The notes under the pieces: model-generated
What the model was told of the DNA's origin: nothing
Databases searched by the model: none
What the model saw: only the letters and a program-made list of their open reading frames with translations
Assembly (NCBI GenBank): GCA_045539095.1
Contig: JAZQER010000020.1
Coordinates: 1 to 15,287 of the forward strand
Reading direction: 5' to 3'
Length of the DNA: 15,287 nucleotides
DNA from: SFWF01 sp045539095
Lineage (GTDB): Bacteria; Bacillota; Clostridia; Oscillospirales; Acutalibacteraceae
Program-made: the position numbers and the translations under genes
Shown: positions 1-5,872 of the stretch, piece after piece
Position numbering within the stretch: the first letter of the stretch is position 1
How the letters are laid out: each line of letters opens with the position of its first letter

Positions 1-155
1 TTGACTCATTCCTAAAAAACTAGCGTTTTTTTGTCTGAATTTGTCCTTAAATTTACTCAATGATTTCTCATCAAAATTGTCGGGTCCAATTTCTTTCTTT
101 TCTTTGTCGTTGTTTAATTTTCAAGGTCCGTTTTGTGCTCCGCTTTTCGCGGTGC
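1..155 (-). other. 5' leader of a strong transcript leaving the window, probably pre-16S rRNA leader
   Basis: This stretch lies directly downstream of the strong promoter at 162-190 and holds no believable gene. The expected transcript opens with a small hairpin (arms 137-143 and 149-155, GAAAA loop, one A-A mismatch). A boxA-like element (108-129) follows, then about 100 nt of A/G-rich RNA with another small palindrome (arms 14-20 and 25-31). A promoter with an A-tract upstream region plus a CUUGAAAA element and no ribosome binding site is typical of rRNA operon leaders in Bacillota. The 16S start itself is not in the window, so the identity is inferred. Short plus-strand ORFs over this region are low-complexity and have no recognisable domain. 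Confidence 0.55.
108..129 (-). promoter_or_regulatory. boxA-like antitermination element
   Basis: The minus strand reads GGACCTTGAAAATTAAACAA, close to the CTTTGAAAACTAAAC-type boxA/leader motif found at the start of ribosomal RNA transcripts and in their spacers in Bacillota. In those transcripts NusB/NusE binding lets polymerase read through terminators. It sits about 30-50 nt downstream of the predicted transcription start, as expected for an rrn leader. The match is by eye. Confidence 0.5.
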
Positions 156-161
156 CAGATT

Positions 162-190
162 ATAATACCACAACCGGTTTTTATTGTCAA
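162..190 (-). promoter_or_regulatory. Strong sigma-A promoter, probably rrn
   Basis: The -35 hexamer TTGACA (185-190) is perfect. It is followed after exactly 17 bp by TATTAT (162-167). The predicted start is near 155-156, with transcription to the left. The promoter lies downstream of sigF on the same strand but is clearly not a spoIIA element. Together with the A-tracts immediately upstream and the boxA-like leader, it fits a ribosomal RNA promoter. Confidence 0.75.
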
Positions 191-193
191 CAC

Positions 194-255
194 TTTTTTT
201 CAAAAAAATACAAATTTTTTTCGAATTTTTTTGCGACCCATTTTTTGCGGTTTTT
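194..255 (-). promoter_or_regulatory. A-tract array / UP-element-like region
   Basis: The plus strand shows runs of 5-7 T at 194-200, 215-221, 226-232, 241-246 and 251-255, and seven A at 202-208. The first two runs are centred near -42 and -50 relative to the predicted start, where the alpha subunit C-terminal domains contact proximal and distal UP-element subsites. Several of the others are spaced by roughly whole helical turns, which would bend the DNA. The array fills most of the gap between the sigF stop and the promoter. Confidence 0.5.
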
Positions 256-286
256 GCTTATATACTATGTCCAAAACTGTGGCATT

Positions 287-943
287 TTATACCATAATTT
301 TACGCAATTTTTCCAAAGCCTTCTTTTCTTTTCGAGAAACCTGTACCTGAGTTATACCTAAAATAGATGCTGACTCGGTTTGGGTCTTCTCACCGAAATA
401 GCGCAACAATATAATTTTTCTCTCAATCTCGTCAAGACTGTTGATTGCTTGTTCCATCTCCATTCTTCCGCAAATTCTTTCTTCACAAGAGTCAACGGGT
501 ATCTGAATCTCCCCTACCCCGTCTTCATCATCAATAGTCAACGACATCACTTGGCGCGACGCACAGATAGCTTCGGTTATTTCCTCCGCGCTGACACCAA
601 GTTTTTCGGAAAGCTCAGCTACTGTCGCAGGTTCTCCGGTATGCTTTTCTATATATTCCCTTTCTCTCGTTACCTTTAGCGAAAGTTCTTTAAGCTTTCG
701 GGAAACCTTAACTGCTCCTGTATCGCGGAACTGTCTTTTTATCTCACCCATTATCGACGGCACAGCATATGTGGAAAAGCAAAGTCCTCTTGATTCGTCA
801 AAACCATCTGCCGCTTTTGTAAGCCCGACACATCCCGCACCAAACAAGTCATCATACTCAATACCTCTGCCTACAAAGCGTTTTGCACAAGCATGGACAA
901 GATTGATATTTTCTTCAATTAATTTATTCCGATCGCGCATCAT
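287..943 (-). CDS. sigF: RNA polymerase sporulation sigma factor sigma-F (SpoIIAC)
   Basis: This 218-residue sigma-70 family protein is the first forespore-specific sigma factor. Region 2 spans about residues 8-80 and includes the helix YDDLFGAGCVGL and the -10 recognition stretch STYAVPSIMGEIKR. Region 3 covers about 80-140. Region 4, with the helix-turn-helix QTESASILGITQVQVSR, lies near the C-terminus. Its position as third gene behind spoIIAA and spoIIAB separates it from the similar SigG and SigB. The start chosen is the first of two tandem ATG codons, so the gene overlaps the end of spoIIAB by 20 bp. I see only a weak purine stretch before it (GTGAAAA), so translational coupling to spoIIAB is likely. 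The length matches the family (about 250 in Bacillus), slightly short at the N-terminus. No clear intrinsic terminator follows before the promoter at 162-190. Confidence 0.93.
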   Translation of the reverse strand: MMRDRNKLIEENINLVHACAKRFVGRGIEYDDLFGAGCVGLTKAADGFDESRGLCFSTYAVPSIMGEIKRQFRDTGAVKVSRKLKELSLKVTREREYIEKHTGEPATVAELSEKLGVSAEEITEAICASRQVMSLTIDDEDGVGEIQIPVDSCEERICGRMEMEQAINSLDEIERKIILLRYFGEKTQTESASILGITQVQVSRKEKKALEKLRKIMV

Positions 944-1370
944 TTTTCACGCTGAGAATCTTACGTAAGGTAATAGTAGTTCCTTTACCCTGTTTAGAGG
1001 ATACACGAAGAGAGTCCATAAAGCTTTCCATAACCGTAAAACCAAGGCCTGCGCGTTCACCGCCTTCTGAACTGTATAAAGGCTCCATAGCCTTTTTGAT
1101 ATCCTCTATTCCACAGCCCTTGTCGCGAATCTTGATGCGGAGAATACCCGTATCATACTGTTCACAGGTTATGTAAATATCCCCAACCGTATTTCTGTAA
1201 GCGTGAACTATACAGTTTGTAACAGCTTCCGACACCGCCGTCTTTATATCGGAAATTTCTTCAATAGTGGGGTCGAGTTGTGAAGCAAAGGCCGACACTA
1301 CCGTTCTTGCAAAGCTTTCATTCGCAGATTTTGAAGGAAATTTCATTGAAAACTTATTTACCACTTTCAT
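924..1370 (-). CDS. spoIIAB: Anti-sigma-F factor / serine kinase SpoIIAB
   Basis: This 148-residue GHKL-fold protein binds and inactivates sigma-F in the predivisional cell and mother cell. In its ATP form it phosphorylates SpoIIAA. The Bergerat ATP site is complete: N box around Glu48 and Asn52 (SEAVTNCIVHAY), G1 box Asp83-x-Gly85-x-Gly87 (RDKGCG) and G2 box GERAGLGF (104-111). The NESFAR segment near residues 17-22 matches the Bacillus protein closely; its Arg contacts SpoIIAA and sigma-F in known structures. The ATG start lies 2 bp after the spoIIAA stop. The ribosome binding site AAGGAG sits inside the end of spoIIAA, which suggests coupled expression and near-stoichiometric partners. Confidence 0.95.
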   Translation of the reverse strand: MKVVNKFSMKFPSKSANESFARTVVSAFASQLDPTIEEISDIKTAVSEAVTNCIVHAYRNTVGDIYITCEQYDTGILRIKIRDKGCGIEDIKKAMEPLYSSEGGERAGLGFTVMESFMDSLRVSSKQGKGTTITLRKILSVKNDARSE

Positions 1371-1372
1371 TT

Positions 1373-1687
1373 TTACTTCTCCTTTTCAATTTTTGCAAGT
1401 CTCTCAATACCCGCAAGTTTCATTACCTTATATATATTGGGCGGTAAATTTGTGAGGTTGAGTTTCGCACCGTTTTTTTGCAGTTTTCTGTACCTTCCCA
1501 TTACTAGGCCTATTCCCGAGCTGTCCATAAAAGATACTCGCGAAAAATCCATAATGAGAAGTGACGGCATATAAAAATCAATCGCCTCGTCAATTCTTTC
1601 ACGAATCTCCTTTGCAGAATGATGATCAATCTCGCCGTCGAGTCTGGTTGTAAGCAGCTCTCCGACAGAGGTTATTTCACAAGACAT
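1373..1687 (-). CDS. spoIIAA: Anti-anti-sigma factor SpoIIAA
   Basis: This 104-residue single STAS-domain protein releases sigma-F by binding SpoIIAB when unphosphorylated. The phosphorylation loop is intact: FMDSSGIG, with Ser56 corresponding to Ser58 of Bacillus subtilis SpoIIAA. The N-terminal segment LDGEIDHH also matches the family. The SpoIIE-type phosphatase that would dephosphorylate Ser56 is not in this window. The start is an ATG with a strong GGAGGTG ribosome binding site a few bases upstream. It is the first gene of the spoIIA operon and follows folC after a 93-bp gap with a palindrome (1719-1740). I do not see a convincing sigma-H box, so whether spoIIA has its own promoter or is read from folC is open. 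Confidence 0.95.
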   Translation of the reverse strand: MSCEITSVGELLTTRLDGEIDHHSAKEIRERIDEAIDFYMPSLLIMDFSRVSFMDSSGIGLVMGRYRKLQKNGAKLNLTNLPPNIYKVMKLAGIERLAKIEKEK

Positions 1688-1718
1688 AACGCACCTCCGT
1701 ATAAATTTGGGAAAATTT

Positions 1719-1740
1719 GTATATTACTTATATAATATAC
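1719..1740. repeat. Palindrome upstream of spoIIAA, possible operator
   Basis: The arms GTATATTA (1719-1726) and TAATATAC (1733-1740) are perfect inverted repeats separated by 6 bp. They lie 32-53 bp upstream of the spoIIAA start. The symmetry and position suit a regulator site overlapping a promoter, but the sequence is almost all A/T and chance symmetry is possible. A closely similar palindrome overlaps the topoisomerase promoter at 10145-10169. Confidence 0.4.
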
Positions 1741-1780
1741 CCTTGTCCGCAAATTTTATGCAGAAGTGCGCTGTCGATTT

Positions 1781-3019
1781 TTAGTATTTAAATGTGTTTT
1801 TAAGCTTTTCTCTGATCGCCCCAGCAAGATATAATGAACCGCAAACGAAAATAGGTTTATTTTGCTTCGATATTTCTATTGCCTTTAATATTGCCTCGTC
1901 ATAAGAGCCAACGGCAGTAACATCCTTACAATATTTTAAAGCCAACTCTTTCAGTTCCACAGCCGAGATTGTTCTGTTATTCTCTTTAACGGTGACGGTT
2001 ATCACCGAGCAGCAGAATGGCAAAATCTTTTGCAAAAAACGCTCACAATCTTTGTCCGCCATCATCCCGAGTATTGCTACAATACTTTTATCACAATTTT
2101 TCATAAAAGCCGCCAATGCATCAGCGCCGTTCGGATTATGGGAGCCGTCAAGCACAACGAGAGGCTTTTGGCTAATAAGCTCAACTCGAGCAGCAATAGC
2201 AGCATCTGCAACCCCCTTAACTATATCTTCGTCTGACACCATGCCGACGTATTTCGCTGTTTCGATAGCAGTCAACGCATTGTATATCTGATGCCGTCCG
2301 ACCAGCTTTGTCTTATACTCAGTATCCTTATATATAAAACGGTTACCTTCTACAGAAGATGAAATAATCTGTAGTTTATTACAGTCGGGCAGAATACAGT
2401 TTTCCGACTTTTCTCTTATTACCCTAAAAGCCTCCACTTCCTGCAGTGGGTAAACAACCGCGGAACATCCATTTTTAATAATACCGCATTTTTCAGCCGC
2501 TATTTTTGCAATAGTATCTCCAAGATAATCTGTATGGTCTAAATCTATTCTGGTGATTACCGAGCATAGCGGCGTTTTTATTACATTAGTGGCGTCAAAT
2601 CGGCCGCCGAGCCCAACCTCAAGAATAACGATGTCGCAGTTTTGCTCTTTAAAATAAAGAAAGGCAAGCGCCGTAATAAATTCGAATTCGGTAACATGAA
2701 CACCCGTGTTTTTAACCACTTCGCTAAGGCTGGCAAGCGCATTTTTTTGAATATACTCGCCGTTTATCTGTATTCTTTCGCGAAAATCTACTACATAGGG
2801 AGAGGTGTAAAGTCCAACCCTCATTCCCGCTTTCATATATATTTCCGAAAGCATTGTGCAGGTCGAGCCTTTTCCGTTTGTACCCGCAACATGTATGAAC
2901 TTAAGTTCATTTTGCGGATTACCAAGCGCACAAAGCAACTGAGATATCCGCTCAAGTCCGGGTATAGAGCCAAAGACCTGAAGAGAATGTATATATTCTA
3001 AAGCTTCATTATAATTCAT
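1781..3019 (-). CDS. folC: Bifunctional folylpolyglutamate synthase / dihydrofolate synthase
   Basis: This 412-residue Mur-ligase family cytosolic enzyme adds glutamate to dihydropteroate and extends polyglutamate tails on folates, using ATP. The P-loop HVAGTNGKGS is at residues 43-52. The family signature EVGLGGRFDATN is at 134-145, followed by the LDHTDYLG segment (160-167). The AEKCGIIK motif carries the lysine (177) expected to be carbamylated. The C-terminal Mur ligase domain begins near LDGSHNPNG (290-298). Length is normal for the family. The ATG start has a GGAG ribosome binding site 6 nt upstream. That site sits immediately after the hairpin at 3034-3060, leaving about 14 bp between hairpin and start, so expression probably depends on readthrough from valS. 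Whether it makes dihydrofolate as well as polyglutamates cannot be told from sequence alone. Confidence 0.93.
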   Translation of the reverse strand: MNYNEALEYIHSLQVFGSIPGLERISQLLCALGNPQNELKFIHVAGTNGKGSTCTMLSEIYMKAGMRVGLYTSPYVVDFRERIQINGEYIQKNALASLSEVVKNTGVHVTEFEFITALAFLYFKEQNCDIVILEVGLGGRFDATNVIKTPLCSVITRIDLDHTDYLGDTIAKIAAEKCGIIKNGCSAVVYPLQEVEAFRVIREKSENCILPDCNKLQIISSSVEGNRFIYKDTEYKTKLVGRHQIYNALTAIETAKYVGMVSDEDIVKGVADAAIAARVELISQKPLVVLDGSHNPNGADALAAFMKNCDKSIVAILGMMADKDCERFLQKILPFCCSVITVTVKENNRTISAVELKELALKYCKDVTAVGSYDEAILKAIEISKQNKPIFVCGSLYLAGAIREKLKNTFKY

Positions 3020-3029
3020 AATTTACTCC

Positions 3030-3060
3030 AAAATAAGGCTGACGGTAATCGTCAGCCTTA
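3030..3060 (-). terminator. Intrinsic terminator/attenuator between valS and folC
   Basis: An 11-bp perfect stem (arms 3034-3044 and 3050-3060, loop of 5 nt) lies a few bases past the valS stop. On the minus strand it is followed by only four T residues, which run straight into the GGAG ribosome binding site of folC. The short U-tract suggests a leaky terminator or an mRNA-stabilising hairpin rather than a complete stop. Confidence 0.7.
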
Positions 3061-3064
3061 AACG

Positions 3065-5695
3065 CTAAATTTGTGACTTGATTTTTGAAATACTTTCTTC
3101 GAGCAGTGTTATTCTATCAAGAGTCTTAGAAAGCAATTCTCTCTGCTGATTAACTACCGCTTCGGGTGCTTTTGCAACAAAACCGGGATTATTAAGTTTA
3201 TTCTCATAGAAGCCTTTATCCTTATTTGCGGCTTCAAGCTCCTTTAAAAGACGTTCAAGCTCTGCTGCAAAGTCAACAAGCTCATTGAGCGGAATATATA
3301 CCTTTGCACTGTCGGTTACGACAAGAACCGCATCAGGCATATCAAAATTATCTCCTACCGAAACTTCGCTTCCAGAAGCCAGACGGGTAATGAAAGCTTT
3401 GCCAGCCTCAAATATAGATTGGGACTCAGTAGCAATAAATATCTGAGCTTTTTTAGAGGGCGGAACATTCATTTCGCTTCTGCGGTTACGGATAGCCTTA
3501 ATAACCGCGATAACCTTTTCAAACTCCTCTTCCTCTGCACCGAATGCAAGAGATTCATCATATTTAGGCCATTTAGACACCATAATAGCATTTCCGCTGT
3601 GAGGCAGGCTCTGCCATATCTCCTCAGTGATGAAAGGCATAAAAGGATGGAGCAGTTTTAAGATGCCTGTGAATACGTGAACGAGCACAGCTCTTGCTAT
3701 ATCCGCGGCAGATTTATCGTCACCATTAAGACGAGCCTTACAAAGCTCGATATACCAGTCGCAGTAGATATCCCATATAAAATCGTAAAGTTTGGAAACC
3801 GCAAGTCCAAGTTCAAACTTTTCGAGATTGTCGGTAACTTCCTTTACAAGGGTATTGTATTTTGAAAGCACCCACTTATCCTCAAGAGCTAGATTTTCAG
3901 GTAACGGCATCTCTTCGTCACTTTCAAGATTCATAAGCAGGAAGCGCGCAGCATTCCAAATCTTATTTGCAAAGTTACGGCTCGCCTCAACACGTTCGGG
4001 AATATATCTCATATCGTTACCCGGAGTGTTGCCTGTTGCAAGTGTGAAGCGCAGAGCGTCTGCGCCGTACTTCTCTATCTCTACAAGCGGGTCTATACCG
4101 TTACCGAGTGACTTGGACATCTTTATACCGTTAGCATCACGGACTATACCATGGAAGAGTACCGTTTTGAACGGAACTGTGTCAGTATATTCAAGTCCAG
4201 AGAATATCATTCGCGCAACCCAGAAGAAAATAATATCGTATCCGGTAACTAATGTATCGGTAGGATAGAAATATTTAAGGTCGATATTCTCCTCAGGCCA
4301 GCCGAGAGTTGAGAAGGGCCAAAGGGCCGATGAGAACCATGTATCGAGAGTGTCCTCGTCCTGAGCAATACTCTCGCAACCGCATTTCGGACATTTTTCG
4401 GGGTCGGTACGGGAAACGATTATCTCACCGCAGTCGGGACAGTACCACGCGGGAATTCTGTGACCCCACCAGAGTTGACGGGAGATGCACCAATCCTTGA
4501 TATTCTCCATCCAGTTAAAATAAATCTTTTCAAGACGGGCAGGTATGAACTTTATGTCACCGCTTCTGACCGCTTCAATAGCGGGCTTTGCCAGAGGCTC
4601 CATCTTTACAAACCACTGCTTTGAAATTCGGGGCTCTACTACAGAGTTGCAACGGTAGCAGGATCCGACATTATGCTTTATGGGTTCAATCTTGACAAGG
4701 AAGCCTGCGGCATCAAGGTCAGCAACAATAGCCTTGCGAGCTTCGTAGCGATCCATTCCCGCATACTTGCCACCGAGCTCGTTAATCTTGGCATCGTCGG
4801 TCATAACGTTTATAACCGGAAGAGAATGACGCAGACCAACCTCATAGTCATTGGGGTCGTGCGCAGGTGTAATCTTAACAACACCTGTACCGAAATCCAT
4901 TTCAACATAGGAATCGGCAACTATAGGTATTTCTCTGTTCACAAGAGGCAGTATTACCGTTTTGCCAATAAGGTGCTTATATCTTTCGTCATCGGGATGA
5001 ACAGCAACGGCAGTATCGCCAAGCATAGTCTCGGGCCTTGTTGTTGCAAGATTAAGATATTCATCTGTTCCCTTAATTGGATAACGCAGATGCCAGAAAT
5101 TTCCATCCGACTCGTTGTAAACAACCTCTGCGTCGGAGATTGATGTGAGACAGTGGGGGCACCAGTTGATTATTCTTTCACCGCGATAAATAAGGTCTTT
5201 CTGATAGAGTCTTACAAAAACCTCGCGCACTGCATTTGAACAGCCTTCGTCAAGCGTAAAGCGTTCTCTGTCCCAATCACATGAAGCGCCAAGTTTTTTA
5301 AGCTGACCAATGATTCTTCCGCCAAACTCTTCTTTCCAAGCCCATGCGCGCTCTAAAAAGCCATCGCGTCCGAGATCCTCTTTTGTGAGACCTTCCTTTT
5401 TCATAGCCTCAACGATCTTCGCTTCAGTAGCGATAGATGCATGGTCGGTACCGGGGATCCAAAGTGCTGCTCTTCCCTGCATTCTGCGGAAACGGATGAG
5501 AATATCCTGAAGAGTTTCGTCAAGCGCATGTCCCATGTGAAGCTGACCCGTAATATTCGGTGGCGGTATAACTATTGTATAAGGTTCTTTATTTGCATCA
5601 ACCTCGGCGTGAAAATACTTTCCGTCAAGCCAGAATTTGTATATTCTGTCTTCAACCTCGCCGGGATCGTAAACTTTAGCTAAATCTTTCGCCAA
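3065..5695 (-). CDS. valS: Valyl-tRNA synthetase
   Basis: This full-length 876-residue class I synthetase charges tRNA-Val. The HIGH-type motif HMGH is at residues 53-56 and KMSKS at 525-529. The CP1 editing domain that hydrolyses misacylated Thr-tRNA-Val contains TTRPETMLGDTAVAVHPDD (218-236). A zinc-binding cysteine cluster (C419, C422, C435, C438) lies in the WYCPDCGE...CPKCG segment. The anticodon-binding domain follows, and residues from about 810 form the charged C-terminal coiled coil typical of bacterial ValRS. The start codon is TTG, supported by a GGAGG site 7 nt upstream and by the conserved N-terminal region following. It has its own sigma-A promoter with a 5' leader of only about 20 nt, too short for a T-box, so tRNA-sensing control usual for many Bacillota synthetases is absent. 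Confidence 0.97.
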   Translation of the reverse strand: MAKDLAKVYDPGEVEDRIYKFWLDGKYFHAEVDANKEPYTIVIPPPNITGQLHMGHALDETLQDILIRFRRMQGRAALWIPGTDHASIATEAKIVEAMKKEGLTKEDLGRDGFLERAWAWKEEFGGRIIGQLKKLGASCDWDRERFTLDEGCSNAVREVFVRLYQKDLIYRGERIINWCPHCLTSISDAEVVYNESDGNFWHLRYPIKGTDEYLNLATTRPETMLGDTAVAVHPDDERYKHLIGKTVILPLVNREIPIVADSYVEMDFGTGVVKITPAHDPNDYEVGLRHSLPVINVMTDDAKINELGGKYAGMDRYEARKAIVADLDAAGFLVKIEPIKHNVGSCYRCNSVVEPRISKQWFVKMEPLAKPAIEAVRSGDIKFIPARLEKIYFNWMENIKDWCISRQLWWGHRIPAWYCPDCGEIIVSRTDPEKCPKCGCESIAQDEDTLDTWFSSALWPFSTLGWPEENIDLKYFYPTDTLVTGYDIIFFWVARMIFSGLEYTDTVPFKTVLFHGIVRDANGIKMSKSLGNGIDPLVEIEKYGADALRFTLATGNTPGNDMRYIPERVEASRNFANKIWNAARFLLMNLESDEEMPLPENLALEDKWVLSKYNTLVKEVTDNLEKFELGLAVSKLYDFIWDIYCDWYIELCKARLNGDDKSAADIARAVLVHVFTGILKLLHPFMPFITEEIWQSLPHSGNAIMVSKWPKYDESLAFGAEEEEFEKVIAVIKAIRNRRSEMNVPPSKKAQIFIATESQSIFEAGKAFITRLASGSEVSVGDNFDMPDAVLVVTDSAKVYIPLNELVDFAAELERLLKELEAANKDKGFYENKLNNPGFVAKAPEAVVNQQRELLSKTLDRITLLEESISKIKSQI

Positions 5696-5719
5696 AATAA
5701 TCCCTCCAAATCAAACCTA

Positions 5720-5748
5720 ATCATATAATAAAAATGATACTTTGTCAA
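5720..5748 (-). promoter_or_regulatory. Sigma-A promoter of valS
   Basis: A perfect TTGACA (5743-5748), a 17-bp spacer and TATGAT (5720-5725) place the transcription start near 5713. That gives a leader of about 20 nt with a strong GGAGG ribosome binding site. There is no room for a T-box riboswitch downstream. Confidence 0.85.
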
Positions 5749-5829
5749 ATAATTCCTTAAATAATTGTTAATGCAAAGGGTATATTAGTTTTGTCGGCAA
5801 TATTCAAAAGCGTTTGCAATTAAGCCGAT

Positions 5830-5872
5830 ATCTCCCGATAAGCCAACAGGCTTCTCGGGAGATTGCTTTTTT
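5830..5872 (+). terminator. Terminator-like hairpin in the plus-strand orientation
   Basis: Fifteen-base arms (5830-5844 and 5849-5863) pair with a single mismatch around an AACA loop. On the plus strand six T residues follow (5867-5872), overlapping the stop codon of the topoisomerase A gene. Read on the minus strand, the strand of all nearby genes, the hairpin is followed by a non-U-rich sequence. It therefore looks like an intrinsic terminator for rightward, antisense transcription. It may still act as a 3' end or stabilising hairpin for the topoisomerase mRNA. Confidence 0.6.

Noticed and set aside
41..361. Two overlapping plus-strand ORFs (106 and 96 aa) at the left end
   Set aside because: They run antisense across the promoter, the A-tract array and the 3' end of sigF. 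They are rich in Phe/Leu from T-runs and have no domain; they are explained by base composition.
1734..1761. Possible sigma-F/G type promoter upstream of spoIIAA (GCATA at 1757-1761 and GGGTATATT at 1734-1742 on the minus strand)
   Set aside because: The two boxes match the core consensus, but the 14-bp spacer is shorter than the usual 15-16 bp and the sequence is A/T rich. It is too weak to annotate.
5696..5870. T-box riboswitch upstream of valS
   Set aside because: The gap is only 175 bp, the promoter lies 20-50 bp from the start codon, and no T-box sequence or antiterminator hairpin precedes the gene.
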